Counted from the stretch's first letter, positions 38,330 to 47,611 are shown. The stretch: DNA of 64,000 nucleotides from Symbiopectobacterium purcellii_A (GCF_052050035.1 NZ_CP189882.1:5248714-5312713); one strand, 5' to 3'. Program-made: numbers and translations. Notes: a model not told the origin generated them from the sequence alone.

Positions 38330-38688
38330 GTTCTCAGTCCATATGGTGTAATCAAAATTAAGTCGCTTGGCTATATCAATACGTTCATTTCCACCGCGGT
38401 TGTATTGATGTTTTCTTGTTTGGCAACTAACGAGGGTTAATTCTTTCATCAATTTACCCGCTAACCACCGCCCAAGTTTCACGTCGTGTGTATTGGTAAC
38501 CATCGTGGCGATAGTCCTTGCGCCCGCAGACCCGCGACTAAGGTTCCACGCTTCGCTGACCAGGCTACGTTTTATCGTCCGCTCAATATCTGGCTCCTTA
38601 GGTCGACACCAATAGCGATAACTGCTTCGGTGAACATTAAAAATACGACACAACGCTTTCACTGGATAAAGCGCTCTTAGCTTTTCAA

Positions 38689-38988
38689 CTACCGAGAATT
38701 TTTCAGTGAGTCGGACATTAAGAGCGCAGTAGCCTTTTTTAAGATGGCATTCTCCATTTCCAGTCGGTGGATTTTTTTCTTCATTTCTCTGAACTCAATT
38801 TGTTCAGGTGTTAATGGCAGAACAGGCGATGTTTTCCCTTGACGTTCTAAACGAAGGGCTCTTACCCACCGGCTAATCGCTGAAAGACTGACGTTCATGG
38901 TTTTCGCGGCTTCCTGGTAGGTATAATTTTGGTCAAGGACTAATTTGGCGGTTTCACATTTAAATTCAGCAGTAATTATTTTACTCAT
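38689..38988 (-). CDS. IS911-like OrfA
   Basis: 99 residues: MSKIITAEFKCETAKLVLDQ, a helix-turn-helix (VSLSAISRWVRALRLERQGK), and a leucine-zipper tail MENAILKKATALLMSDS, close to IS911 OrfA. The run encoding LKKATALL lies where family members shift frame to make OrfAB. Confidence 0.88.
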   Translation of the reverse strand: MSKIITAEFKCETAKLVLDQNYTYQEAAKTMNVSLSAISRWVRALRLERQGKTSPVLPLTPEQIEFREMKKKIHRLEMENAILKKATALLMSDSLKNSR

Positions 38989-39078
38989 TTTGGCACCTAT
39001 AAAAATTATGAGGTAAGCATATCACCTCTACTTAGGTGGCCAAATTCAGTATGCCACTACACTATTCCTGCAGAAGGG

Positions 39079-39267
39079 GGCTTTGTTGAATAATTTAAGA
39101 TACTGATTTATATAAGCATTATAAAATTTCAACGACTAATTTTTCCTCTCGGAATGCTTTTTATTGTGCTAACTATTTGATTTGTCGTTCTAACAAAATA
39201 CATTCTCTGTAAATGCATTCTAACTAAAGAAGATGTAAATCAAACGGTTAAATTATTCAACAAAGCC
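39079..39267. mobile_element. MITE2 copy in IS30 copy 3
   Basis: The target duplication gcagaaggg is at 39070-39078 and 39268-39276. Confidence 0.94.
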
Positions 39268-39878
39268 GCAGAAGGGCCGAAACGTTGGCCAGAGGGCGGC
39301 GGCAGAAAACACGGCCGGACAGCGTGGTTAACCAGCTTGAACCGCACATTCAGGACTTTATCAGAACGGCGCTGTCTACCAACACCTCACCTGAGGTCAT
39401 CAGTGGGCGCCTGGTCCTGGAATTTGGCCTGTCCGTCAGCAAGAACTCGCTCTATCGCTATATCCAGCAGGAGCGCCGGGCCGGCGGTGAGCTGTATCAG
39501 CAGCTCCCTCATCGGGGTAAACGGTATAACTATCAGACCGATGAGAACAAACGCGGTCCTATTCCCAATCGTGTTGGCATTGAGCAGCGGCCGGCCGTTG
39601 CTGACCTCAAGCAGGAACCCGGGCATTTCGAGATTGACACCATCTTTGGCAAAGATCAGAAATCATTCCTGCTGACGGTGGTCGATAAAGCCGTCAAGCT
39701 GGTCATCATTCGCAAACTGCCCAACAAGCGAGCAGAGACAGTGGTAGCGGCCTTCAGGGACATCGTTGCCAATACCTTCTGCGAGTTTAAAACCCTGACT
39801 GCTGACAACGGTTCTGAATTTTCCCAGCACGGGGAAATTACAAAAGTCACGGGGGCACCGGTCTACTTTGCCCGGCCA

Positions 39879-39974
39879 TATAGCCAACCGACTTAAAAAT
39901 GATTACATCCTATGCCCTGATATGCGGCAAAGAAGCATAGCTGGCTGTTATCAAAATAATGTCGCTTGGCTATA
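39879..39974. mobile_element. MITE1 copy in IS30 copy 3
   Basis: The site is ggccaTA / TAtcattcc, inside the codons of RPYHSWERG. Confidence 0.93.
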
Positions 39975-40026
39975 TCATTCCTGGGAACGCGGGTTGAATG
40001 AGCATACCAACGGCCTGATACGCCGT

Positions 40027-40059
40027 AGGTCATAGGTTCGAATCCTATAGTGCGTACCA
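40027..40059 (+). tRNA. tRNA gene, 3' third only (probable prophage att site)
   Basis: The 33 bp fold as a variable loop (aggtc), a T arm (atagg-ttcgaat-cctat), the 3' acceptor strand agtgcgt, a discriminator A and CCA. The 5' part is replaced by IS30 sequence. The phage tail-fibre gene begins about 110 bp away, so this is likely the attachment end of the prophage. The isotype cannot be assigned without the anticodon. Confidence 0.75.
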
Positions 40060-40170
40060 TTTAAATCAACAAGTTACCTTAATGAAGCTAACCAAATCAT
40101 TTTATTTAGGTGTTCTAACGGGTGCTGTAACGTTCAGGAATCTCCTAGCCGAGCGGAGTGTGTTTTTCGT

Positions 40171-42003
40171 TTAGCTTGCTACGGTATTGCAATAAACATT
40201 ACTGTGAATTACCTTCGGGTTAGGCTCCTCACGTTCTGGCATCTGCACACGCACCGATATGAAGGTGTCACGCGGGATATCTATCGGGTCGCCGTTGGCG
40301 TATCCCTCTATCTCATTGCGAGCGAAAACAGGCGCATCCGGGTGTGGGCGGTGATAGGTGCGAATAACTATCGAGCCATCCGGGTTTATCTGCTCACTTC
40401 CATCATCACCACCGTAGTCCACCCACAGGCGCGGTAACTTGTTGCGGCACATCGGCACATCGATACCGCCCTCATCACCGCCCCAGGCGCGATCGGCATT
40501 CAGGCCCAAACAGCCGGAAATGCGGTACACACCTTCACTCAGACGTTCGGTGGTGATGTCCTCAGCTTCGCTGGTCAACTCGCTGGTACCATCGGCGAAC
40601 AGCTTCACAACCGGGCTTGCTGTTTTCCAGAAGCCGTTGGAGTCGGTTACGGCGTTATTGCCAGTAACAAGCACGTTGCCGGACGCAGCGCTCGGGAACG
40701 TTACAACGGTTTGTCCTGTTGCTGATCCAGTGCCGTCCCGTCTTATTATTTTAAGTTGTCCGTTCTCAGCGGAAATAAGAACCCTGCGCCCAACTGTTGC
40801 CTGTGCGACCGTAGTCGATTCAAGGTATATCGCAGGGTATTGCCTAAGAATAAAGAAATCGTTAGTTAAGGTTTTTAGCCCGGATATTGTCTGTGCGCTG
40901 TCGAGCGTAGCCAACTCATGCCACGCACCAACGGCGTTGTTCTCGATTGTTCTAAAACGGTACGATGGCGTGCTATTTCTCACATCGATCCAAACTTGAG
41001 CGCCATAGGTGCTGCTTGGATTGCCGAACAGATTTTGTAAATAGCCGCTATTAGGAACATCAGACTGTTCAGCTGACCGGGCATACCAAACGCCATTTGC
41101 TCGGTGATCAGATGCAAGGGTTGCGCCGGGCAACACTTGCGATGTGTTACTGCCAATACCACCAGCTAACCCGGCAACCAACACCTGACCAGCAGTAGCC
41201 AATGACGCTGTCTGCTTAGCAAGATTTTTGTCGGTCCAAAAGTTATGGATCACCGTAGCCGTTCCGGCTTCGTTACCTACAGTTGCCCTAATACCAAAAG
41301 ACGGCGCTCCCACAACGGCTTCATGACCAAAAGACATTGAAGCCCACAAATCGCCCGTTTTTAGAAGAACGGACGGCGCATATCTGAGGCCATAAGAAAC
41401 ACGGCTTGTGTCATTACGGTATATGCGACTCCCTGTGTCGGAAGCCCTAAGCCACGCAATCATTGCCGCATCATCACGGTTGAAAGCCTGCCCTTTCGCC
41501 CCCCAACCCCAAGCCCCGTTTATCAATAGCGAGCCTGCGGTAGCATCAAACTGGCCAGTCTGCTTAACCCCTGTTACCTTCCCATTCAGCGCATCATCCC
41601 ATGCCTTTTGCGAGCGAACGGTGACAGTCTGGCCGTCGGGCGTAGTTAAGGTAACGTTTCCCGCTCCGGTTAATATCTGCTGCCAGCCTGATAGTTGCTG
41701 CTGGTAATAGGCCAGCGTTGATGCAAACTCATGGGCAAACTGTTCAACCGAAACAGCCGGTGAGGTGGGAATAGCATAAGCTTTGCCTGTTCCCGTTGTG
41801 CCATTGAACGCCGATACCAGCGTTAATTGTGTATCGGATTGCACAGACTCAATTTCATAAATCTGAACAGTGCCAGCAGCAGGCAACAATAACATCCGGC
41901 CCGCTGATACACCGTTTAATGGATGAGTGAATTGGGTTCCTGTGCCCGTAATGATTTTGCTGCCATTAGTGGCAGTTAGCGTTCCGGTTTTATACCAAGA
42001 CAT
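40171..42003 (-). CDS. Phage tail fibre protein
   Basis: 610 residues from ATG 42003. The N-terminus MSWYKTGTLTATNGSKIITG is a common fibre-anchor repeat in lambdoid and Mu-like phages. The middle is rich in Gly, Thr and Asn with pieces such as YLQNLFGNPSSTYGAQVWID. The C-terminus (VRVQMPEREEPNPKVIHSNV) would be the receptor-binding end. It is the last gene of the late operon, next to the attachment end. An upstream in-frame start would run into the terminator, so the ATG at 42003 is preferred. Confidence 0.85.
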   Translation of the reverse strand: MSWYKTGTLTATNGSKIITGTGTQFTHPLNGVSAGRMLLLPAAGTVQIYEIESVQSDTQLTLVSAFNGTTGTGKAYAIPTSPAVSVEQFAHEFASTLAYYQQQLSGWQQILTGAGNVTLTTPDGQTVTVRSQKAWDDALNGKVTGVKQTGQFDATAGSLLINGAWGWGAKGQAFNRDDAAMIAWLRASDTGSRIYRNDTSRVSYGLRYAPSVLLKTGDLWASMSFGHEAVVGAPSFGIRATVGNEAGTATVIHNFWTDKNLAKQTASLATAGQVLVAGLAGGIGSNTSQVLPGATLASDHRANGVWYARSAEQSDVPNSGYLQNLFGNPSSTYGAQVWIDVRNSTPSYRFRTIENNAVGAWHELATLDSAQTISGLKTLTNDFFILRQYPAIYLESTTVAQATVGRRVLISAENGQLKIIRRDGTGSATGQTVVTFPSAASGNVLVTGNNAVTDSNGFWKTASPVVKLFADGTSELTSEAEDITTERLSEGVYRISGCLGLNADRAWGGDEGGIDVPMCRNKLPRLWVDYGGDDGSEQINPDGSIVIRTYHRPHPDAPVFARNEIEGYANGDPIDIPRDTFISVRVQMPEREEPNPKVIHSNVYCNTVAS

Positions 42004-42018
42004 ATTTTCACCACACAC

Positions 42019-42040
42019 AAAAAAACCGCAGAATGCGGTT
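42019..42040 (-). terminator. Short intrinsic terminator before the tail fibre gene
   Basis: On the minus strand the stem is accgca-ttc-tgcggt followed by seven T. It is one of five similar hairpins in the late operon. Confidence 0.8.
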
Positions 42041-42065
42041 TATGGTTTTCGATAGCATTGGTTGA

Positions 42066-42161
42066 TATAGCCAACCGACTTAAAAATGATTACAGCCGAT
42101 GCCCTGATATGTGGCAAAGAAGCATAGCTGGCTGTTATCAAAATAATGTCGCTTAGCTATA
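42066..42161. mobile_element. MITE1 copy, subfamily 2, in the prophage
   Basis: The site is gttgaTA / TAtaccaac, in the gap between gene J and the tail fibre gene. It shares all variants of the copy at 19762. It is the only mobile repeat seen inside the prophage. Confidence 0.93.
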
Positions 42162-42271
42162 TACCAACATGATAGATATTTTTACTTTCTAAAGATCACC
42201 GGTTGTAACTAGCAACTACAAATATTAGATAGCACCCGTTGTGTGCCATGCTTTCATACGTTTACCCTGCT

Positions 42272-45200
42272 TTATTGCCAATTCATTATCGGCGTAATCG
42301 AACTTGATTGCCGAAAAGCAGCAACGTCGAATTTGAACACAACCTTGTGAACCATCGTTCCACCACTCGATGGGCTTCTATGCATCTTTATTGAAACGAC
42401 AGAAAATCCCTCACCGGCTGGGATAGTGAGAATTATTTTTCGAGGACGGATATAGGGTGCTAATTCGGCGCGACCCCACATATTTATGACTAAATCATCA
42501 TCAATATATAATCCACCGTACCCCCCAGCGCCGGTTTGTCCGTTGAAAAACCAAATTTCATTAGTTTCCCTGTATATGGGAGGATTGAAAGCGCGGGTCC
42601 TCTCGTCGGTCGAGCCAATCATAATGATTGTTTTATCAAATAATTCTCTTTTTATTTTAAATAATTGATAGCTATAATCGCCACCATCTAAACCAATAAT
42701 GCCGGTATATTCTCCGGCAAAGCTGTAGGTGTAATCATAAACATCACCAACAATTTTTCCAGCATAGACAGTCCCGTAGAAACTACCGTCATGAAATTCA
42801 GCATCCCCGTTCTTAGATATCTTCCATCCACGCACATCTTTAGCATAATTATTTGATTGTAGGTCGCCTCTAAACAACATGTCGTTGAACTCAGCAGTAC
42901 CGTCTTTATTGATCATCCACCCTGAAACACCAGCAGAATAGTTTTTTGACTTGATGAGATCGCCAATCATCAGGTCAGTGATTGTGCCCTTACCAATAAT
43001 CGCAGAATTAATAATTACCTGATCCCCCTGCGTGGTGAATATGAGTTGTGGATTTCCCCCGGCTGCATTCATGATCGAGAATCGGTCTTGCAGGAATATA
43101 GTATTCGACTGCATACCCTGGTCCGAGTCCTCAATGCTCTGCGTCATGCCGGCCACATAGTGGCACCCATTTGCATCAACCTTAATGCGCAGTGTGCGAT
43201 AGGCCGACAACTTCACATCTGTGCCATTCACAATGCTGCTGATATCGCTGATTTCCGTTGTGACACCGTTAACCGTGGAGGTGAGTTGGGTGAGCTGCGT
43301 AGCTTGCGCTGTAAGCTGCCCGTCAATGTTGGTGACAGAGGTTTGCAGCCCCTGCACCGCCGTCGCATTCGCTGTAAGGCCAGTAGCAGGATCGTTCATC
43401 TGACTGTTGAGATCGGTCAGCTGCTGCGATGTGGTTTCGTTTTGCGTTGCCACTGTCTGCTGCAACTGCGTCAGATTACTGTTCGTCGTGCCGATACTTG
43501 ACTGCATTTCCAGCATCGCAATCGTTCTGGCCTCAACTTCATTTGCTATTACTGCACGCGTTTCCGTGATTTCTGCCGCTCTATCACCGTTCTGCGCGCG
43601 CCAGCGTCGTGTTTCAGCATCGTTAGCCAGGCTGTTACGGATAATCGCTTTGGCCTGTTCAATGCTGTTCAGCATGCCGTCCGATATTTGCAGGGTATTG
43701 TTCTCAACCTCACCAACCAGAGATTTCCATGCATCGGTTTCAGTGATTTCACCCACAATCACATCCGTAATATCGCTTACGTCTGTGCTGGATCCCCCGC
43801 GTATCCAGTTCGTCCACGGTCCCTGATTGCCTGACTTGTCAACAATACGGGCACGGTAAAAGAACGCCTGACCGACACTGAGCCCCATTTGCTGATAGGT
43901 GCGAGTGGGGTAAGCCACATCGGCCAGCAGCAACGCAGTCTGCCCGTCGCTCGTAGGGGAATACTGAATCTCCGTTTTCAGGGTATCGTCTGTGTCAGCA
44001 GGAAAACTCCAGTTAAGCTGAATGCCGAAAACGAGTGGCACTGTGATGAAACTCGCCAGCGCAGGCGGGTTGCCCTCTTTGCCGTTAAGCCGGGTCTCCT
44101 GCGCGTTAGCCCACATGCTGGAGATTTCAGCCGCATTAATAGCCCGGACGCGAGCCTGATATTGCCCGGCGTAAATGCCTGGTACTTCAAAACCCAACGC
44201 AGAAGTACGCGCTGCATTTATCCAGTTGCCATTATCACGTCGCCATTGCGCCTCATAAGCGATTGCGCTTTCAGCCCGATCCCACGTTACCCGAAGTGTC
44301 GTAACGTTTATGCCCTGATCGACAGTGTTGTAACTGCCAATCTCGACACTTTCGGGGGCAGGTTGTACTGAAGGCGGAATAACGCTGATCGGACGCGATT
44401 CAATGCGTGCGCCGTTATCAATATTGTCCCATTTGTCCGGGTCATACTCGACGCCGGTGATATCAAATGACAGACCACCATCAGCCTCGGCCACACCAAC
44501 AATGCGGTACAGTTGCAAAGCCAAATCAGTGGCATCTATCGCCCATACAGATTCTGCGATCGGCGTTTCGCTGTAGTCTGTTGTGACCGTAATGATGTTG
44601 TCGTTTACCGCTTCAATGGTGCGCCCTTCCGCTTTCCCACTCGGCAGGTTAACAATCAGGCGCTCACCAATGGCCGCAGACGATACGCGATCAAGTGTGA
44701 TGTTACGCCCGTCAACCGCACTGATGCGACCCCCCAGGGGACGCCCTGCCAGTAACGAATCAGCTACCCCAACAATTGAGCCAGGCACCGGAATATCGCC
44801 ATCCAGCCCCATTGTGTACGCAATGGCCCTGTCCGCATCATTGGTGTGCAAAATCCATTTACCACGGCGGATCGCCTCCGTCTGACGAATACAACCAATC
44901 GCCGTCACTTCGGCCTGTTTAATCCCGTAACGTTTAACCAACTTGTTATCATTGACGGCTTCAACGGCATCCTGATAGCTGTTGGCAGGATCGGACCATG
45001 ACACCATGGCCTGGCTATAATGTGTTTTCTCGCTGGCGTTGCTGTAGGTGAATTTCCCGTCTTTCACGTTGGCGCGCGTCACGATGTAATCAATATCGCG
45101 CGGCATATCGGCGATCACATTCATCTGGTTGTTGCCCCAGAACGTGGCACCGCGAAAGATTGCAGCCAGATCATTAAGCACGGTCCAGGCTTCTTCCTGC

Positions 45201-46219
45201 GACTGGATATACACATCGCATAAAAAACGTGGTTCAGTGCCATTACCGCCCCGGCCATCCGGTACTAACTGATCGCAATACTGTGCAATCTGATACAGCG
45301 ACCATTTTGAAACGGAGAGGTTTTCAGCCTTGATGCGGTTGCCAAGGCCAAAGCGATCGCTGATCTGGATGTCGTAATACACCCAGGCAGGGTTATTGGT
45401 GAATGCCCATTTAAAGGTGCCGTTCCATGCCCCGCTGTAAGTTCGGGCTACCGGATCATAATTTGAGGGGACGCGGATAATGCGCCCATCGGGCTCACAG
45501 GAAATGACCGGGATATTCTGGAACTGTTTCGCATCAAACTGAATAAACAGCAGCGCGGTTTCCGGGTAACGCAATTTCGCATCAATGATTTCCGTAACGG
45601 CATCAATAACCATTTTATCGGCAATGCGGTTGCTCGTTGAATTCGGCGTAATGCGACGCACACGGATTTGCCAGCCGGTTGTTGCATCAGGTAAGTCAAT
45701 ACGGTGGCTACGCTCATATTTCGTCGTAGTCTTACCGTCGACCGCTGTTTTCAGCAGTTCCTGATAGCTGCCGCCATCCGTGGCCACATCAATCGCATAC
45801 TCAATGCGATAACCACCAACATCGCCGTTATCCTGTTGTTGCTGGAGTGCAGACCACGAAAAGCGTAGACGTACCGCTGAAAGCTGAGTATTGGTGAGTG
45901 ACCGCACCCAGGCTGTCTGACTGGTTAATTCTGTGCTGACGGTAATTTCATTCTCAACGCCAGGGAAGCCGGGTATATAGGATTGATCGGGCGTGCCGGA
46001 GCGAAACTCCCACGTCACGCCTGAAAAGTTTGCGTTGCCGTGCGCATCAGTGATCGGTGTGCCGTCCAGAAAAACCCGCGAGCCATCCAGCCCACCGCTA
46101 AATTCCCCCTCCCCCAACGCCAGCAGAATTTTTGCGTAGGACGTAGACTGAATAGAATCAGGTGACTCAACCGGTGTGCGGGCATTACCGCCGCCACCTT
46201 TACGACCACGAATCGTCAT
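42272..46219 (-). CDS. J: Tail tip / host-specificity protein J
   Basis: 1315 residues with the lambda J plan. The N-terminal hub (GRKGGGGNARTPVESPDSIQ ... YAKILLALGEGEFSGGL) is followed by conserved baseplate-hub domains, then two fibronectin type III-like repeats (about residues 630-830). Next comes a long Q/T/N-rich coiled coil (about 870-1040), then a central-fibre region with repeated KNGDAEFHDGSFYG and NKDGTAEFNDMLF modules. The divergent C-terminus normally contacts the receptor. It opens the channel at the tail tip. The frame is undamaged. A 46-base gap with a terminator separates it from gene I. Confidence 0.93.
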   Translation of the reverse strand: MTIRGRKGGGGNARTPVESPDSIQSTSYAKILLALGEGEFSGGLDGSRVFLDGTPITDAHGNANFSGVTWEFRSGTPDQSYIPGFPGVENEITVSTELTSQTAWVRSLTNTQLSAVRLRFSWSALQQQQDNGDVGGYRIEYAIDVATDGGSYQELLKTAVDGKTTTKYERSHRIDLPDATTGWQIRVRRITPNSTSNRIADKMVIDAVTEIIDAKLRYPETALLFIQFDAKQFQNIPVISCEPDGRIIRVPSNYDPVARTYSGAWNGTFKWAFTNNPAWVYYDIQISDRFGLGNRIKAENLSVSKWSLYQIAQYCDQLVPDGRGGNGTEPRFLCDVYIQSQEEAWTVLNDLAAIFRGATFWGNNQMNVIADMPRDIDYIVTRANVKDGKFTYSNASEKTHYSQAMVSWSDPANSYQDAVEAVNDNKLVKRYGIKQAEVTAIGCIRQTEAIRRGKWILHTNDADRAIAYTMGLDGDIPVPGSIVGVADSLLAGRPLGGRISAVDGRNITLDRVSSAAIGERLIVNLPSGKAEGRTIEAVNDNIITVTTDYSETPIAESVWAIDATDLALQLYRIVGVAEADGGLSFDITGVEYDPDKWDNIDNGARIESRPISVIPPSVQPAPESVEIGSYNTVDQGINVTTLRVTWDRAESAIAYEAQWRRDNGNWINAARTSALGFEVPGIYAGQYQARVRAINAAEISSMWANAQETRLNGKEGNPPALASFITVPLVFGIQLNWSFPADTDDTLKTEIQYSPTSDGQTALLLADVAYPTRTYQQMGLSVGQAFFYRARIVDKSGNQGPWTNWIRGGSSTDVSDITDVIVGEITETDAWKSLVGEVENNTLQISDGMLNSIEQAKAIIRNSLANDAETRRWRAQNGDRAAEITETRAVIANEVEARTIAMLEMQSSIGTTNSNLTQLQQTVATQNETTSQQLTDLNSQMNDPATGLTANATAVQGLQTSVTNIDGQLTAQATQLTQLTSTVNGVTTEISDISSIVNGTDVKLSAYRTLRIKVDANGCHYVAGMTQSIEDSDQGMQSNTIFLQDRFSIMNAAGGNPQLIFTTQGDQVIINSAIIGKGTITDLMIGDLIKSKNYSAGVSGWMINKDGTAEFNDMLFRGDLQSNNYAKDVRGWKISKNGDAEFHDGSFYGTVYAGKIVGDVYDYTYSFAGEYTGIIGLDGGDYSYQLFKIKRELFDKTIIMIGSTDERTRAFNPPIYRETNEIWFFNGQTGAGGYGGLYIDDDLVINMWGRAELAPYIRPRKIILTIPAGEGFSVVSIKMHRSPSSGGTMVHKVVFKFDVAAFRQSSSITPIMNWQ

Positions 46220-46233
46220 GAATGCTCCAAAAA

Positions 46234-46255
46234 CAAAAAAACCGCTAAGCGCGGC
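46234..46255 (-). terminator. Short intrinsic terminator between genes I and J
   Basis: On the minus strand ccgc-gctta-gcgg is followed by seven T. Confidence 0.78.
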
Positions 46256-46278
46256 TTAAACGTGTGAAGGGATAATGA

Positions 46279-46902
46279 TTACTGCTGATCTTCTGCGTAA
46301 ATACCCGCAGAGATAATCGCGCCACCGATTCGGCGACGGCCATAGAGGATCGGCACCGGATCCCCCTGAGCAATGGAGTTAACCGGCCCACCGAAAGCGT
46401 ATGAGGGTTTGTTGTCGGGAGATTCACGCATAGCAATCCCGCCCTGAACGGGCGTTAGCATCTGCACCACTCCGCCAAGCATCATCGATGCCCCCATCAT
46501 TCCCATACCGAACGCTAGTTTGGGCCAGAGAAACCCAATTCCATACGCAGGGCCAAGAATAAGAGAACTGGCTAGTAATACGGCCCCAAAAATCGTTTGA
46601 AACATTCCCGCCTTCTTGCTCCCGATAATGACGGGAGCAATACGGATTTCATGACTGACATTAAAATCCAGCTCATCACGCGTAAGATTTCGCTTACCGT
46701 CAAATACCGCATAGGTCAGCCCCCGCGCTTTACTCGTCAGTAGAAACTTCTCAAAGCCGGGGATGACTATGCTTAGCGCCTTGATAGCCTCCTGACGGCT
46801 TTCAACCGCCAGACGGTGCACGCGCCCAAACGTTGCACCCAGGACGCCATAGAGACGGATGTTTTTTAGGGGTTGGTACTCAATGGCTACCGACATTAAC
46901 AC
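46279..46902 (-). CDS. I: Tail assembly protein I
   Basis: 207 residues. The N-terminus (IEYQPLKNIRLYGVLGATFG) and the two hydrophobic helices in the middle (IFGAVLLASSLILGPAYGIG and GMMGASMMLGGVVQML) match lambda gpI. The end holds NSIAQGDPVPILYGRRRIGG, conserved in the family. It is needed for tail-tip assembly and is not known to be kept in the virion. It overlaps gene K by 23 bases. Confidence 0.87.
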   Translation of the reverse strand: MLMSVAIEYQPLKNIRLYGVLGATFGRVHRLAVESRQEAIKALSIVIPGFEKFLLTSKARGLTYAVFDGKRNLTRDELDFNVSHEIRIAPVIIGSKKAGMFQTIFGAVLLASSLILGPAYGIGFLWPKLAFGMGMMGASMMLGGVVQMLTPVQGGIAMRESPDNKPSYAFGGPVNSIAQGDPVPILYGRRRIGGAIISAGIYAEDQQ

Positions 46903-47608
46903 CTCCTGTATAGCGCAAGCGGGTTATGGTTCTGTCAAACCAGTAACCGCCATAGGGGATTTTTTGGCTCAACTGGTTATACATATGATGGAGCATTTCA
47001 CCGTTTCCAACATAAACCCCTGCGTGGTTTGGCTCGCTGGCGCGTACTTGCATAATGATCACGTCACCGGGTTGTAGTTCACCACTGACAGCAGTAAATC
47101 CCGCCTCGGCGTAATGTTTCATGTAAAGGTTTTCGCTACGGTTCCACCATCCATCGGCGCGTTCAAAATTGGGCAGCGTTATGCCTCGTTCCAACAGATA
47201 CCAGTCACGCACAATGGCATAGCAATCCCAGATGCCATGCACAAAAGGACGCCCCAGCAACGGCTTGATACTCTCCGCAGGCATAATGGTGCGAATATCC
47301 CCCTCCGGCCAACTGGCGATCACCCAAGGCAGTTGCGACACATCACACTCAGCCTGATCAACATGACTAGGTTGTGTGGTGGCATCCGGGTGACTGTGGA
47401 CAATGGCAATGATGGCCCCGCTATCTTCCGCCTCTGCGTAATCCTCCGGGTTCATCGTGAAATGTTCTTCTGGCTCCAGCGCCTGATTACGGCAGCGCAC
47501 ATAGCGTTGTTTCCGCCCGGTCTGGATAATTAATCCGCACGCCTCATAGGGATAGACGTGCTCAGCATGTGCCAGTATTTCTGTAATGATTAATTTGCTG
47601 AGTTTCAC
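46880..47608 (-). CDS. K: Tail assembly peptidase K (JAB and NlpC/P60 domains)
   Basis: 242 residues. The N-terminal half is a JAB/MPN metallopeptidase fold with EACGLII and the metal site IVHSHPDATTQPSHVDQAE. The C-terminal half is NlpC/P60 with the catalytic Cys in GIWDCYAIVRDWY and His in PNHAGVYVGN. Lambda K has the same two domains, thought to help the tail tip or cut peptidoglycan. It is followed by I and preceded by L. Confidence 0.9.
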   Translation of the reverse strand: MKLSKLIITEILAHAEHVYPYEACGLIIQTGRKQRYVRCRNQALEPEEHFTMNPEDYAEAEDSGAIIAIVHSHPDATTQPSHVDQAECDVSQLPWVIASWPEGDIRTIMPAESIKPLLGRPFVHGIWDCYAIVRDWYLLERGITLPNFERADGWWNRSENLYMKHYAEAGFTAVSGELQPGDVIIMQVRASEPNHAGVYVGNGEMLHHMYNQLSQKIPYGGYWFDRTITRLRYTGGVNVGSH

Positions 47609-47611
47609 TAT

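Larger units (their letters stand above)
36175..38375 (+). mobile_element. IS630-family element, copy H, carrying IS256
   Basis: 884 bp plus the 1309-bp IS256 and its 8-bp duplication equals 2201 bp exactly. The A8 split is present, with one E-to-D change in orfA (ADRFGVC). Confidence 0.94.
35599..38680 (-). pseudogene. IS911-like OrfB, split three times
   Basis: The order on the minus strand is: 38662-38376 (MKALCRIFNVHRSSYRYW ... RKHQYNRGGNERI), then IPNLLNRQFAV at 36174-36144, then PDQVWCGDVTYIWTGDRWAY (Asp) with VMFHSDQGSHYTS (Asp) and NSPMERFFRSLKTEW (Glu) down to 35608. Taking out the insertions rejoins one open frame with an intact catalytic triad. Confidence 0.85.
34443..39061 (-). 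mobile_element. IS3-family (IS911-like) element carrying five further insertions
   Basis: Ends are tgtagtggtcaactaaatttgg and its inverse near 39050-39061, with a short TAT-type duplication in IS30. Its own DNA is 34443-34527, 35608-36049, 36142-36176 and 38374-39061. The rest is IS630 G with a MITE2, a MITE1, and IS630 H with an IS256. Confidence 0.88.
34275..40026 (+). mobile_element. IS30-family element, copy 3, split by nested insertions
   Basis: The 5' part (34275-34442) lacks the terminal repeat and encodes MQGKPLTQKERFYIEKRRGD to FNGVY. The rest resumes at 39062 (SCRRAETLARGRRQ) and continues with MITE2 and MITE1 insertions to LIRR at 40026, where tRNA sequence begins. The DDE residues are kept (FEIDTIFGK, TADNGSEF). 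The 3' end is deleted. Confidence 0.88.

Noticed and set aside
4066..42161. Repeated short sequences that could suggest a CRISPR array
   Set aside because: Copies are kilobases apart, occur in both orientations, have target duplications and no regular spacers. They are mobile elements.
42486..42668. Plus-strand open frames within phage genes and IS elements
   Set aside because: They have no ribosome binding sites or family resemblance and overlap well-supported minus-strand genes. They are reading-frame shadows.
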